64,000 nucleotides of DNA from Trichoplax adhaerens (taxonomy: Eukaryota; Placozoa; Uniplacotomia; Trichoplacea; Trichoplacidae): the NCBI RefSeq assembly GCF_000150275.1, contig NW_002060943.1:8254066-8318065 (forward strand), read 5' to 3'. The notes beneath the pieces were generated by a model, which worked only from the letters and a program-made list of their open reading frames with translations, did no database searches and was not told the DNA's origin. Made by a program: the position numbers and the translations under genes. The stretch's first letter is position 1, and each line of letters begins with the position of its first letter. Shown here one piece after another: positions 54,001 through 64,000 of the stretch.

Positions 54001-56053
54001 ATAACATTACTGTATAGAAATGACTGTATTATAGCTCAGTAAAATGACCATAATACATTAAATTTAAATTACGGTAAAACGTTTTATACCATGATAAGGA
54101 TTCCTTCCGATGTTTTATATCGATACTATATCCTTTGCATAGGCATATTAGTTAAAATTATTTATGCTTATAAAAGTTTATCGACAATAGTCACCGGAAT
54201 ATTCAGTTTTAATATTATGAATATAGGCTAGATTAAAATTCTTATTCGATTTTTATTCTTCCGGATCATTAGGGATTCCAATTCGATCCAGACGTAACAG
54301 ATAGTCATCTTAGAGTTGATTTCGCAAAATCTAATACGAAGTCATATCGATCTCGCCATAACAGTTCCAATGGTCAAAATGTGAAAAATACAATTTATAA
54401 CGGCAATATCCCTAATAAATTAGAGTTGGCTAATCCAGCCATACCAATATACAGAGAACATTCGATATGTAGGTGTTCTAATCAGCATGTGTGGAAACCC
54501 AATACAGCTTGATATGATTACTATTTTGCAAAATTTACAAATTCAGCTACGTTAAACTTAATATTGTGCTTTACTGCTGATATTGACAGCTGCGCCATAA
54601 TGTAATTTAATCGTTTCTTTTGTTGTATTTAGTGAGATATCTTGTAGAGTTGTTATTATATTCTTATATTTCAAAACTCTTCTAAGATATACAATTTAAC
54701 GAAATGTAAAATTTTACGTACTTAAAATTTGCTATTTGTTACTCTTTACAATTCAAATAGCTACTATCGACCTGACTCCGACGTATTATCAAAATATCAT
54801 ACCTGAAACCTACGTTAATCACATACCAATGTAAGTACCGTGATGTTTATATTCTCTAACTTAGACCAATTGGGACTTGAGAATTATACTAGCATATATT
54901 AAGAATTTTAATTATAAAAAACGAACAAAAAAAGTCGATAATCCAATTTTTACGGACTTAGCTATACTATAAATCTTTAATTTACAGCTTGATGAATAAA
55001 AATTGGCAATAGCTATATTATTTTTAATACTTTAGTTATCCATGTCCTACTGAAATTCCACAGCCAGCTTGTCATTCGGCTCCTCCTGTGCTACAGCCTC
55101 ACATGCAAAGCTTTCAGCAGCAACTGCCTCAAGTTTGTAGCACGCTTTTTGTTGCTAACTTAGGTCGTAATATAACTGATAAAGAACTACGAGATATATT
55201 TGGACGGTAAGAGTTTAAAACGCGTAATTACTAGCCATTGCTAGACTGCTACTTTGTCTTATGCGGTAAATTGATAAGATAAAAATATTGAACCATTATT
55301 GAAGCCTGTTTCACTATATACCGGTAGTTAGTCTAACTAATATTAAAGCATTTGGCATTCTTGTATGAAAGTAATGATAGAATAATCAATAATACACTAG
55401 ATGTGTTGGCTTTCGAAGACTACGAATGCATAAAAAGCCAGGATTTCCAACAACCGCGTTTATAGAGTTTGCTGTAAGTTGATCATTCCATCTTGCATGT
55501 ATTATATTATTAATGAAATTTCTGATATATATTCGCAGTATAAGTAAGTGGTAAAATTGTATAGGTGTGTATATACGCATATTTACTAATTACATCACAA
55601 TAAATGTATAATAGAATATCCAGTTTGCAACACAAGCTCTAAATGCGCTGCAAGGGTAAGTTGACGTCCTTATTTAAAAGAATCTAAGAAAGTTTTAGAC
55701 ATCGGCATATACCTAATTTGTATTATATTTCATTTACATGGTGTACATGACGATGTATTATGCGTAAATATAGATACTTTGCTCGTTATTCTACCCAATT
55801 TGATCGATTATTTTTATATACTTACAGCCCTGCATAATTATTATAACTTTCGCAATAATTATTAGCGGTGATGGTGGCAAACTCTACTTAAGCCAGGTTA
55901 TCATCACACATGTAACCTAAGTATTTATATTTTAGAGCCATTATTCAGTCTTCCGAATGCGGTGGGATTCGAATAGAATATGCTAGAAAAAAGATGGGTG
56001 AGGTAATAGCAAATAAGAAATTGATGAATTCAGTTCTACTTTCTACTTTTTGA
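48064..56053 (+). CDS. Two-RRM RNA-binding protein, MEC-8/RBPMS/couch potato family
   Basis: Family members bind CAC-containing RNA and regulate splicing. Ten exons join in phase: 48064-48096, 52950-53027, 53121-53159, 53893-53955, 54273-54468, 54761-54830, 55036-55206, 55401-55473, 55624-55655 and 55936 onward. RRM1 begins directly after 11 residues: [10 protein letters not shown] (RNP2, residues 15-20) and PVAFATFE (RNP1, about 52-58). A linker rich in Asn, Ser, Pro and Gln follows. RRM2 starts with LFVANL (197-202), has [11 protein letters not shown] as RNP1 (about 231-241), and ends with [12 protein letters not shown]. Two RRMs match nematode MEC-8, whereas vertebrate RBPMS has one. If exon 10 reads through, the stop is TGA at 56051-56053 (290 aa); if the GTAATA at 56003 is a donor, a further exon is missing. 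Confidence 0.92.
48097..52949 (+). other. 4.85-kb first intron of the two-RRM gene
   Basis: It separates an 11-codon first exon from the RRM. The donor is GTAAGT and the acceptor is at 52948-52949; phase is 0 on both sides (…EEE followed by VRTLF, as in RBPMS). Apart from the tandem repeat at 49.8-50.1 kb I recognise nothing coding in it. Open frames at 48818-49090, 51799-52068 and 52274-52570 resemble no family. Long first introns often hold enhancers or alternative first exons. Confidence 0.75.
49780..50092. repeat. Tandem repeat, five copies of about 64-70 bp, in the first intron
   Basis: Copies start at about 49782, 49846, 49915, 49985 and 50054. Each carries a variant of TATGTAGTTAGCTAACCCAA, then GACATCTGATTTCATGC, then a GGAAAATTT-like tail. 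Divergence increases toward the last copy. Confidence 0.93.
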
Positions 56054-59000
56054 GTCAAACAATGCGTAAAATTTCGAAATATGCAGTAATTAGTGTAGTG
56101 ACTATTATACCATAATTATTCTAATTGATAACAAAAATCTATCCCTGTTTTTGCATAGCCATCCATCCACCGCAATCATCTTGTGGCTTAGTCACGACCT
56201 ATTTGTGAGAGGAAAATCGAATAAATTATGATTTATTCACGCTTTCTGCTTGCGCTTACAATGATTGCTGTCGCTACTGAGAAAAAAATTGATTAGCTAA
56301 ATATAGGATTATTATCGTTATATTTGTTTTCTATAACTAGTAGTAAATTATATTTAAAAAAATTGAACAAGAAACCCCAGTTGATGCTACGGCTTGCATG
56401 CTTTTTCGCTCTTCGCTTCATGCCTTTGCTATTGCATTTATAGCAAGAAAAAGCATTAAATAATTAAAATATAAAATATTTACTGTTAAGCAGCAGATGC
56501 TTTGCAATTATTACTTTATACCTATTTAATCGTGAATCGATAATCCATACCACAAATTGCATTCTGTTCTATAAATATGGACATTAGCCGTTACTTTTTT
56601 ATACCATTCATGATTGATGTCTCCAAAACTGCATCATTGCATTTTGCAGTACTTTCAGCTGATATTTATCCATACGAGATCGATCGAACTTATGATACGA
56701 TTACAGAGTCAACGTTTGAAAATATCAATGAATTGATCAGGTCTATATTTAATAGCTATTCTAAATGTTGCTATGTGAGTTTTCCTATCATAGTCTTTTA
56801 TGTTATCCTTTATAAACGCTAGCGTACGTGAAGAAATTATTTCAATTAATTGCGTTTAATTATATGGAATGGTTTGAAATGGCGAATTTTATCGAATTAG
56901 CTACCTAAAGTTTAGTAGCAACCATGATAACCATCACCGATATGTTTTTTCCTCATTATGGATTAATTCCGTAAAGTTAACTCTACATCGATTGCCAAGT
57001 AATTTAACAAATATACTACATTGCGGTATTGCTATGCTAAGAAAATAAGCTAAAATGGTGATAGCTTTCGTTTAATACGCTTTATTACTCTATATCAGAA
57101 GGATTGTTATTGATTTCATATAATGCCACAATAGTTTGATTAACAAAATTAACAGAAATCAAATCGCTTAAAATTGAAGTATTTTATACTGAAGTTATAA
57201 TTGTGTCAACTCTTTGTTTAATATTGCAATTTCTCGTCCATCAAATGAATTTTGGCTGTTAATAATGATTTTATTGAATTCAATTTAACTGTGTAAGCTC
57301 TACTAGATACAGATACACATTAGTAGATTGTTCTGTAATAGATTCAATTTATTAGGGAAATTGATCCTTTCTAACAAATACTTTATGATAATTGAATTTG
57401 TTTTGGCTTGACTATTTTATATCTTGGCAGCATTAATGGATTGTTCTGTTGTTGAAATACAATGCTTACCTTCTACTTGTCTGTAGATTAAAAACAAAAA
57501 AGAAATGGCTGACTTTCATGATTGATTTCTTGCAGTAGTGAGCAATGAACACGATATTGGCTAAATGACAGAAACTGAATTTGTTGATAGTAGGAATGAA
57601 CTAAAATGAGTTAGACGTCATATTTTTGCAAGGCTAGAGAACCCTAATACAGCATTGAAAGCTTTTGTCCATTGAGTCAATCTACCAATTTGATAATTTT
57701 CCGTTATTCTATGCAGGAGTAGGTTACTTGGTGGTATTTTGAACTACCAGTGCTTGTAATTTATAGTCATGTCGTGAAATTTTACTACGGGTCAAGAAAT
57801 CTTAGGATGTACTACACTTAGAAGTCTCATAATATTCTACAGCAGATTCAAAAAATTGTTCCTGTATACAAAATTTTCGCGTTTTTCTGTGGATTTTACT
57901 ACCTAGTCAACTTTAAAATTTTTACGATAGAGTGCAGGTATAAAGTCCTCTGATCAAATTTTCAACTCATAAATTGCGTTGCCATGCATAATATAATGTT
58001 TGAGTGTGCTTTAATTATGAAGTATGTATCTACCACATTCCAAGTCATTTTATTACCCTTATATAGCAAATCTTACCCGTTATTACGGTACGAGTACGCG
58101 TATATTCTGAAGAGATGTATTTGCATTTAATTAACATCATCGTACTATTTATATATTCCATTTACAAAGCTATTTTGTATCAATTTTACTAGCATCCTTA
58201 TTAAGGGATTACGCGTATAACAACAGGGTTGATAAGAAGTGAACCATAATTCTTTTCAGCAATTCTTTCGTGTCCTTGTGCTATGCATGTTGAACTAAAT
58301 TTTCCAACTAATAGGATGATCATCCTCTTCAATTATGGCCATATTAAGTATTCAACTTTAAATCTTTATACTCTTTCTGTTGTAATTAACTGCTTGCCAG
58401 AGGTTGGTCATATGCCATGAATCAATAGATCTGCACCAGTCGAATATGCATTTCTGTATAATTCCATAATCAAAAGTGGACAATTAACATTAAATACAAT
58501 TACTACCGTAGCTAAAGTGAATAGTTTTGACAGAAATGGGCTGTTTGCCTAACAACAGGTAACCGCAATAAGACTGTCATTGATAACCGACCGATTCAGT
58601 ATATGCAATAACATCAAGTTGCACCAGCATATAATATACATCGATACATAAATAATGTGTGAAATAGCATTTCTATGCGAAGAATCCATTACAAGTGGTA
58701 TAGAGTGATAGGCTGTAATGGGGTACCGATATTATACAGCCAAGGATAAGCAGTTATGGTGTTGATTCTGTTTTTGAAAGGCATTCAATTATTAATCACG
58801 AATAAATGTAAGCGCAAAGTTGATCAAGAGAAATAGTACTATAAATCTCTTTACTGTAAAGTAGCTTAGGAATAGTGATAGCATACGCATGCGAAAACAA
58901 TATAACTTCACCGTATATGTACTTATATTAGTAAATACTTTTCTACGGTAAGTTAAGAATAGATGAAGACTATTTTGGAAAAAGGAGTTTGACACAAGCT

Positions 59001-60799
59001 TTCTATTTGTATATCAAAAACATGTCTATTTAAAAGACGTGGTTATTCCAGCATCAAGAGTGTGTGATGTTTTATCTTCATGGCAGAGCTGTATACGCTC
59101 GCATAACCAATCCTGTATGGAAAGCAACGAATTTCCGCTGTCAGGGCATCTAAGAGGAAATTAAAAGTTCCTGCTACAGTATACCATAAGTAATCAAGCA
59201 AAACATTTCATAATTGTACGAAGATCGGCTGTGCTACTGACAAATAGCATTGAATGTAGTGAATCATTAACATATCATAATACTGTCTTTTTTACTAGTT
59301 CTTAGTATCGCTTAATTTAGGGTGTGCTACCGTGTTTATTTATTTAGTCTTTTGCTTTCTAAAAGTAGCAGGTTAGGCCTAATTGACAACGATTACCCAC
59401 TAAATTTGCATTAGTCAGTGATGTACAGTAGTTATTGATTAGATAACCTGCTATGAAACAAACTCTTGTATAGCATACGCTTATAGCAAGTACGACACCG
59501 GAAATGTGATGAAGAAGAAAAACAATATGACGAAAAATGCAAGTCAAGACATTGATTCCTAGTAAAGAACGTCTTACGTGCATATATGGGTAAAACCCCA
59601 ATGGCAGTTCTTTATTTATTTACTACTGTACAGCACTCACTTCCACGCGACTGTACTACGATATTATGATGTAACAAAGCAAATATGGATTATTACGAAA
59701 CGCCCAAGTTACTGAAAGTGAACAAGACTATGGGTTACCCAGCGCTTCTATAACAACTAAAAACCTTCCAATTTTTTTATCCTTGAAATGATTGGTCATG
59801 ATGAATGCTAAAGAACAAGCTGTATCCTATATACTGTACATAACGAAGAAGTGTTTTTTTTTTGTAATACCATCATGGCCAAATGGAGAGTTAATAAGCC
59901 TCTGATGATTTATTTATGATTGACTGGTGGCCCTTTCTATTTTCATACAACTTTGGCTCATAAATAGCTATCATATATCAGTCTTTCAAAGTATTAAGGA
60001 AAAATAACAAAATATTCAAGGGTAGTCAACCAGCTAAGGGTATATTAAGTTAACCTAGACTGGTGTGATTTAGCTTGGTTTTATTATTATTTTTAACACT
60101 CACTGTCACAATTTTTTAACAGCATGGATTTAAATTGGGAAAATCATTTTTGAATTGACAGTCATGACTCATTTAAACAGTATTCTATATCAGTGAATCG
60201 ATGGCGAAAGGAGTTTGTTTCTTTGCCAATATTGACTGAAAAATGAACTTGGAAGAAATGAAATGGTGCCAGCGCAAATCGGAATGTGATGTAGTAGAAA
60301 ACAATACTATTTTTTGCAGTACTGGATGTCTAGTATTGTTATTATTATTGATTTCTAAATTATGACTACAGTAGTTGATTGCCTGCTACGTTACTGTAAG
60401 AATGTACGTTAGTCTCCGGCATTTTGTAATTATATTTTTACTACCTATTCGAGAGCAGTTTCAGCAAGAGGTAGTAAATTATATTATATTTCAAAATGTC
60501 GGATATTAGTGTCCGTGCTACATTTTAGAATTGGGTTCAGTTGGTATTGAACCGATAGTGTGGAGACGGCACCCAGTGTAATAGCTTACTGTAGAGATTC
60601 GTACTGTGTGTGTTGCCGGCTGGCGTATATTGGGGGGAATCATAACGGCCCCGTCTGCAGTGTACGTCCGTTGTGCGTTTCAATCGTTTTCGATCGTGTC
60701 TACCTTTGGGAATAGTAGTGTCGATAAGCGCGTCACATTGTCACTGCGCATTGTGTGCAACGTCAATACGAACACCCCCCCCATTCAATTGCGATTGTC
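56054..60799. other. Intergenic, nothing recognised
   Basis: AT-rich, with scattered TACAGTA-type words. An 81-codon frame at 56577-56822 has a GTGAGT inside it after codon 66 but no recognisable motif. From about 60530 GC content rises toward the start of the Rab-like gene, with a C8 run at about 60773-60782, as expected of a promoter/5' UTR. Confidence 0.5.
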
Positions 60800-63700
60800 A
60801 TGACGAAGGAGTCAAGCTGTGGTGAGTCAACCGGCATTACAACGTTGTTCATTTTTCCATTGTCTTTCCCGCAGTCACTGCAAATCAGCGCTAAGCTTGA
60901 AGTCATTATCATAGAGTCACTTCAATCTCTTCTGTGCGACAATCGACAGGATGACTTGCGGTCAATAACTTCATATAGCACGTCAGCATTGGTCCATTTC
61001 ACTGGCAAGTTATTTCTTTTTTGGATTTCCATCCCCATAATAATAATTACAACAATTTCTCTTTGGCCTTGGTTAATTATGGAGGTAGAAATACTCTGTA
61101 GGTTGTAAATAACTCTTTTATTTGTCCAGTCAACTTGTTAAACCACTTGCTTCTATCCTGAATATTCCATAACCCATTGCGAATTTCAATCACTCTCCAT
61201 TCTATTGACTTCAACGTGGAAATAACATTGGTCATTGATTGCATGAGTGGAAGTCAATCAGAATTTTTTTTTTCTGGTACACCAACTTCACTGCCATTGA
61301 AATTGGCAAGAAATTCTTCAATCCTTTCCATTGATCGTAGGTACGTCTATCCTGTTATCAATTCAACAACAGTTCATCTCTGTATAGGATCAAATAATAG
61401 TTAGTTTTCAAGCAGAGTAACGGATAGGTCTTGAATGTCCTTAGGTTTGAGAATTCCAGCCATTTCATCACTGATTACGTACTCTCTCGGAGGAAAAAAT
61501 ACGCTTTGCAATGGCTTCACAAGATTGCAGGAATGATTTCACTTTCAAAGGTACGTTTTCACTGACCGAACACGGATTTCCCAAGTACATGTCATGTTGA
61601 TATCAACAACACCATGACCCTCTTTACATTCTTGTATCGGTCTATGTATTAATGAAAATATTCCATGTTCAGTTTAAAAGATTGGGCTACTTTTTCGCAT
61701 TTCTATTCTTGATATGATTTCGATAGACTGTAATGCGTAGAGTGTAGATTCTCATTGATTGGATAGAATTACAAGTCGAAGACTTAATAGCTTTCCCCCG
61801 ATTGAGCATCATTCCATCAACTAATTTTTATTCATCGTAGGGATTAATTTATTTGTTACTGTATTACTAGAGAATAATAGAAGTATACTACTGGATCAAA
61901 TAGTAAATGTACCGTGATTGATGAAATAAAATGATGACGTACCGTACGATGAACGTGATTGATTACGGATGAGAATGGTAGCCATGTTATGATGAACTTG
62001 TTTATCGTTGTATTCGACTGTTGCACCTTATTGGATCGACTGAGTTACATTGATTTTTGTACTTCTGACTTGTTGCATCTTTATGGTAGTACAGTAGTTA
62101 AAGAGTGAATTTCTATTTTCATTTGATGTTATTCTTCAATAGTTCCGTCTCTAGTTTAATACTAATGTGTACTGTTTACGCACTTCGTGTATCTGATGTT
62201 AACATCGCATGATGATAAAGTATGTAAACGGAATCGATCAATTTACAGGAACAAGTAATTTGATCGTAAAGACCAATTGAAGTATCGTCAGTGACATCTT
62301 TTATTCATTGAGATACTTTTTTTTGACGTTGACCATTTATATGTTGTCGTTCAGTAATAAAAATGTTAATAATGTACTGTAATAATTCATTCAAGCACAA
62401 GATGATCAGTTGGTCAAGCATGAAAACTTTCACTCTGTGCAAAGCACAACTGTTGATCTTGTTATTGACCAACTGTGTGTCATTCTAATTACGTTAATCT
62501 TTGCTAGTTACTGGCAAATTATCCAGAGATTATACGAAAATTCAATGGACACATTTAAATTGTCCGGTAGCGAAGTAATCATAATTTCTTATAAACTACC
62601 ATCGACACACAATCAAAATTATACAATTAAACTCCTTTATAGTGGACAATACTCATTGGTATTATTACCTAAAACAAAGCTATCAGCGTAGGCATTATAG
62701 TGCCAATGATGTGTACAGATGGAAATTTGCGCTACTTTGAAAGTAATGATAGGATTGACAGAAATATTTAAAAACTATTATTTCACTTTGCATCGTGTTT
62801 AGTAATTGATTTGAGCATATTGGAATACTAGATTTTGTTTTAATCTTTAATTTGAATTACTAATGCAATTTCATAACTTTGATGAATCTCTCCTGTCATG
62901 GGCATACGAGGTACTACCGTATGCTCTTACTTAGTAGTATACAAGTGTGCGTGGAAATGTTTACTAACAATACAAGGAACATCTTAATGAATCGTGACCA
63001 TGTTGTTTTATCATTAATAAATATGTATACTGTAGTTTGATGGTGTACTCGTATATCAATTTCAAGCTCTTGCAATAACATACTGTACTGTACAAATGCA
63101 TAACCTTACAGTATCTACAAAAATCATCTACAGTATTGTAAAATAGTTCACCACATCCACTTAACTTGTGTACAGTATGTGTACAGTTAATGCATTACTT
63201 AACTGGTACTTTGAAGCTCTCTCATTTTAAAAAGTATTTAACCTCTCATTGATATCTTTGTTGTGCTACAACTTATCGTATCATTCAATATTGGTATCAT
63301 GATTACGTGCGGTACAGTACTAACTGCTATTTAGGAACTGTAGTCAATTTTGCAAAAGCTTTTCTGCTCAGATTCGTGGAAACTATGTAATTTTACGCAT
63401 ACTCTTTCATTATCGTACCCTAACATACCCATAAATTACAGTATTTTATTAGTGTGTGTAGTAATCTCGAATTTATAGACGTGACAGTATTACGTGCTGT
63501 TAGTGACTACCGTGATGACTGTTAAGTATTTTACTTACATTTTTACTGGTATTGATCAAATTTCCATGAAACGGCTTAAACTTATATTAGTCTCGTTTGT
63601 TCCATCCTTCTGTTTGATAGTACTATTACTTGGTCACTCTGACTCTGGAAAGAAGGAACTTTATTCCTATTTTAATAAAGATTCTCCTAAGGTAGACTTT

Positions 63701-64000
63701 ATTAGTACGATTGGCGTAGACTATGCCGTGAAAAGTGTCAAAATCGGTTTCAAATTGGTAAAGGCTCAAATTTGGGATACCGGTAACTGATGATAGCTAG
63801 TCAGTAGCTTTATTATGTTCTATATACGTGTACTACCTGTAGTACTATCGAAATACATTGGATCTTCATTAATTCCTTCCGTGAAATATTTCGATGGATA
63901 GACATAGTAACCCTCTAACATATCACAGAACAATAATTGATCTGGTGCTAATGAAACGATAGTTCTTTCTTTGATTATCTCTTGTTAGTATCGATTGATA
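60800..64000 (+). CDS. Rab-like small GTPase, 3'-partial, with an altered P-loop
   Basis: The exon at 63621-63782 encodes the start of a Ras-superfamily G domain: a LLLGHSDSGKKE P-loop, switch I with ISTIGVDY (the typical Rab block), then VKAQIWDTG, interrupted by a GTAACT donor. The P-loop is odd: the Ser/Thr after GK, which binds magnesium, is Lys, and GDSGVGKT-like spacing is replaced by GHSDSGKK. A candidate first exon lies at 60800-60821 (MTKESSC plus one base) with a strong GTGAGT donor. Its phase 1 fits the two-base start of the second exon exactly, giving only seven residues before the first strand and a 2.8-kb intron. The link between these two exons is inference. The rest of the gene lies beyond the window. 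Confidence 0.6.
61077..61538 (-). other. Unrecognised coding-like open segments, possibly a gene remnant
   Basis: Three adjacent minus-strand open segments (61538-61401, about 61370-61256, 61244-61077) have a protein-like amino-acid mix, for example PPREYVISDEMAGILKPKD and GLWNIQDRSKWFNKLTGQIK, but stop codons separate them and I could not connect them by convincing splice sites. Overlapping plus-strand frames (60755-61108, 61177-61404) are also open. They lie inside the proposed first intron of the Rab-like gene. I do not recognise a family; a decayed gene or transposon fragment is possible. Confidence 0.25.

Noticed and set aside
56577-56822. 81-codon frame, considered as a further exon of the two-RRM gene or a new gene
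   Set aside because: It contains a GTGAGT that could be a donor, but the protein shows no RRM-family feature and no partner exon was found.

Overview
The window is eukaryotic nuclear DNA from an animal. It is AT-rich, and its genes are cut into many short exons by compact GT-AG introns. Splice phases and protein similarity agree across almost every junction I traced by eye. The gene set (axonemal-type dynein heavy chain, DPAGT1, RRP1, mitochondrial bL9, SRFBP1/BUD22, a two-RRM MEC-8/RBPMS protein, a Rab-like GTPase) is metazoan. An early-branching animal such as a placozoan is my best guess, but the sequence alone does not prove it.

Layout. (1) 1-21972 (+): most of a very large, divergent dynein heavy chain whose 5' end lies outside the window. 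Tail, linker, six AAA modules, stalk with microtubule-binding domain and C-terminal domain are all present, but AAA1 and AAA4 have degenerate nucleotide-binding motifs. (2) 22539-22857: four 80-bp tandem repeats. (3) 23484-27692 (+): RRP1, 19 exons, 476 codons. (4) 28235-31300 (-): DPAGT1, 7 exons, 407 codons, tail-to-tail with RRP1. (5) 32867-34520 (+): MRPL9 (bL9m), 7 exons, divergent from DPAGT1. (6) 35534-37940 (-): SRFBP1/BUD22-type gene, tail-to-tail with MRPL9. (7) 37941-48063: about 10 kb without a recognisable gene, with two satellite-like arrays (38.69-40.11 kb and 42.22-42.70 kb) and a CA/TA microsatellite. (8) 48064-56053 (+): two-RRM RNA-binding gene of the MEC-8/RBPMS/couch potato family, with a 4.85-kb first intron. 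(9) 56054-60799: nothing recognisable. (10) 60800 to beyond the window end (+): start of a Rab-like GTPase with an altered P-loop.

The genes do not form one pathway: ciliary motor, rRNA processing, ER N-glycan initiation, mitochondrial translation, nucleolar/SRF-associated factor, RNA splicing and vesicle traffic. The most unusual item is the dynein, which looks like a motor whose main ATPase site (AAA1) has been lost while AAA2 and AAA3 kept theirs. Dispersed TACAGTA/TACTGTA-rich palindromic DNA marks several intergenic stretches. I found no rRNA or tRNA genes, CRISPR arrays or intact transposons.
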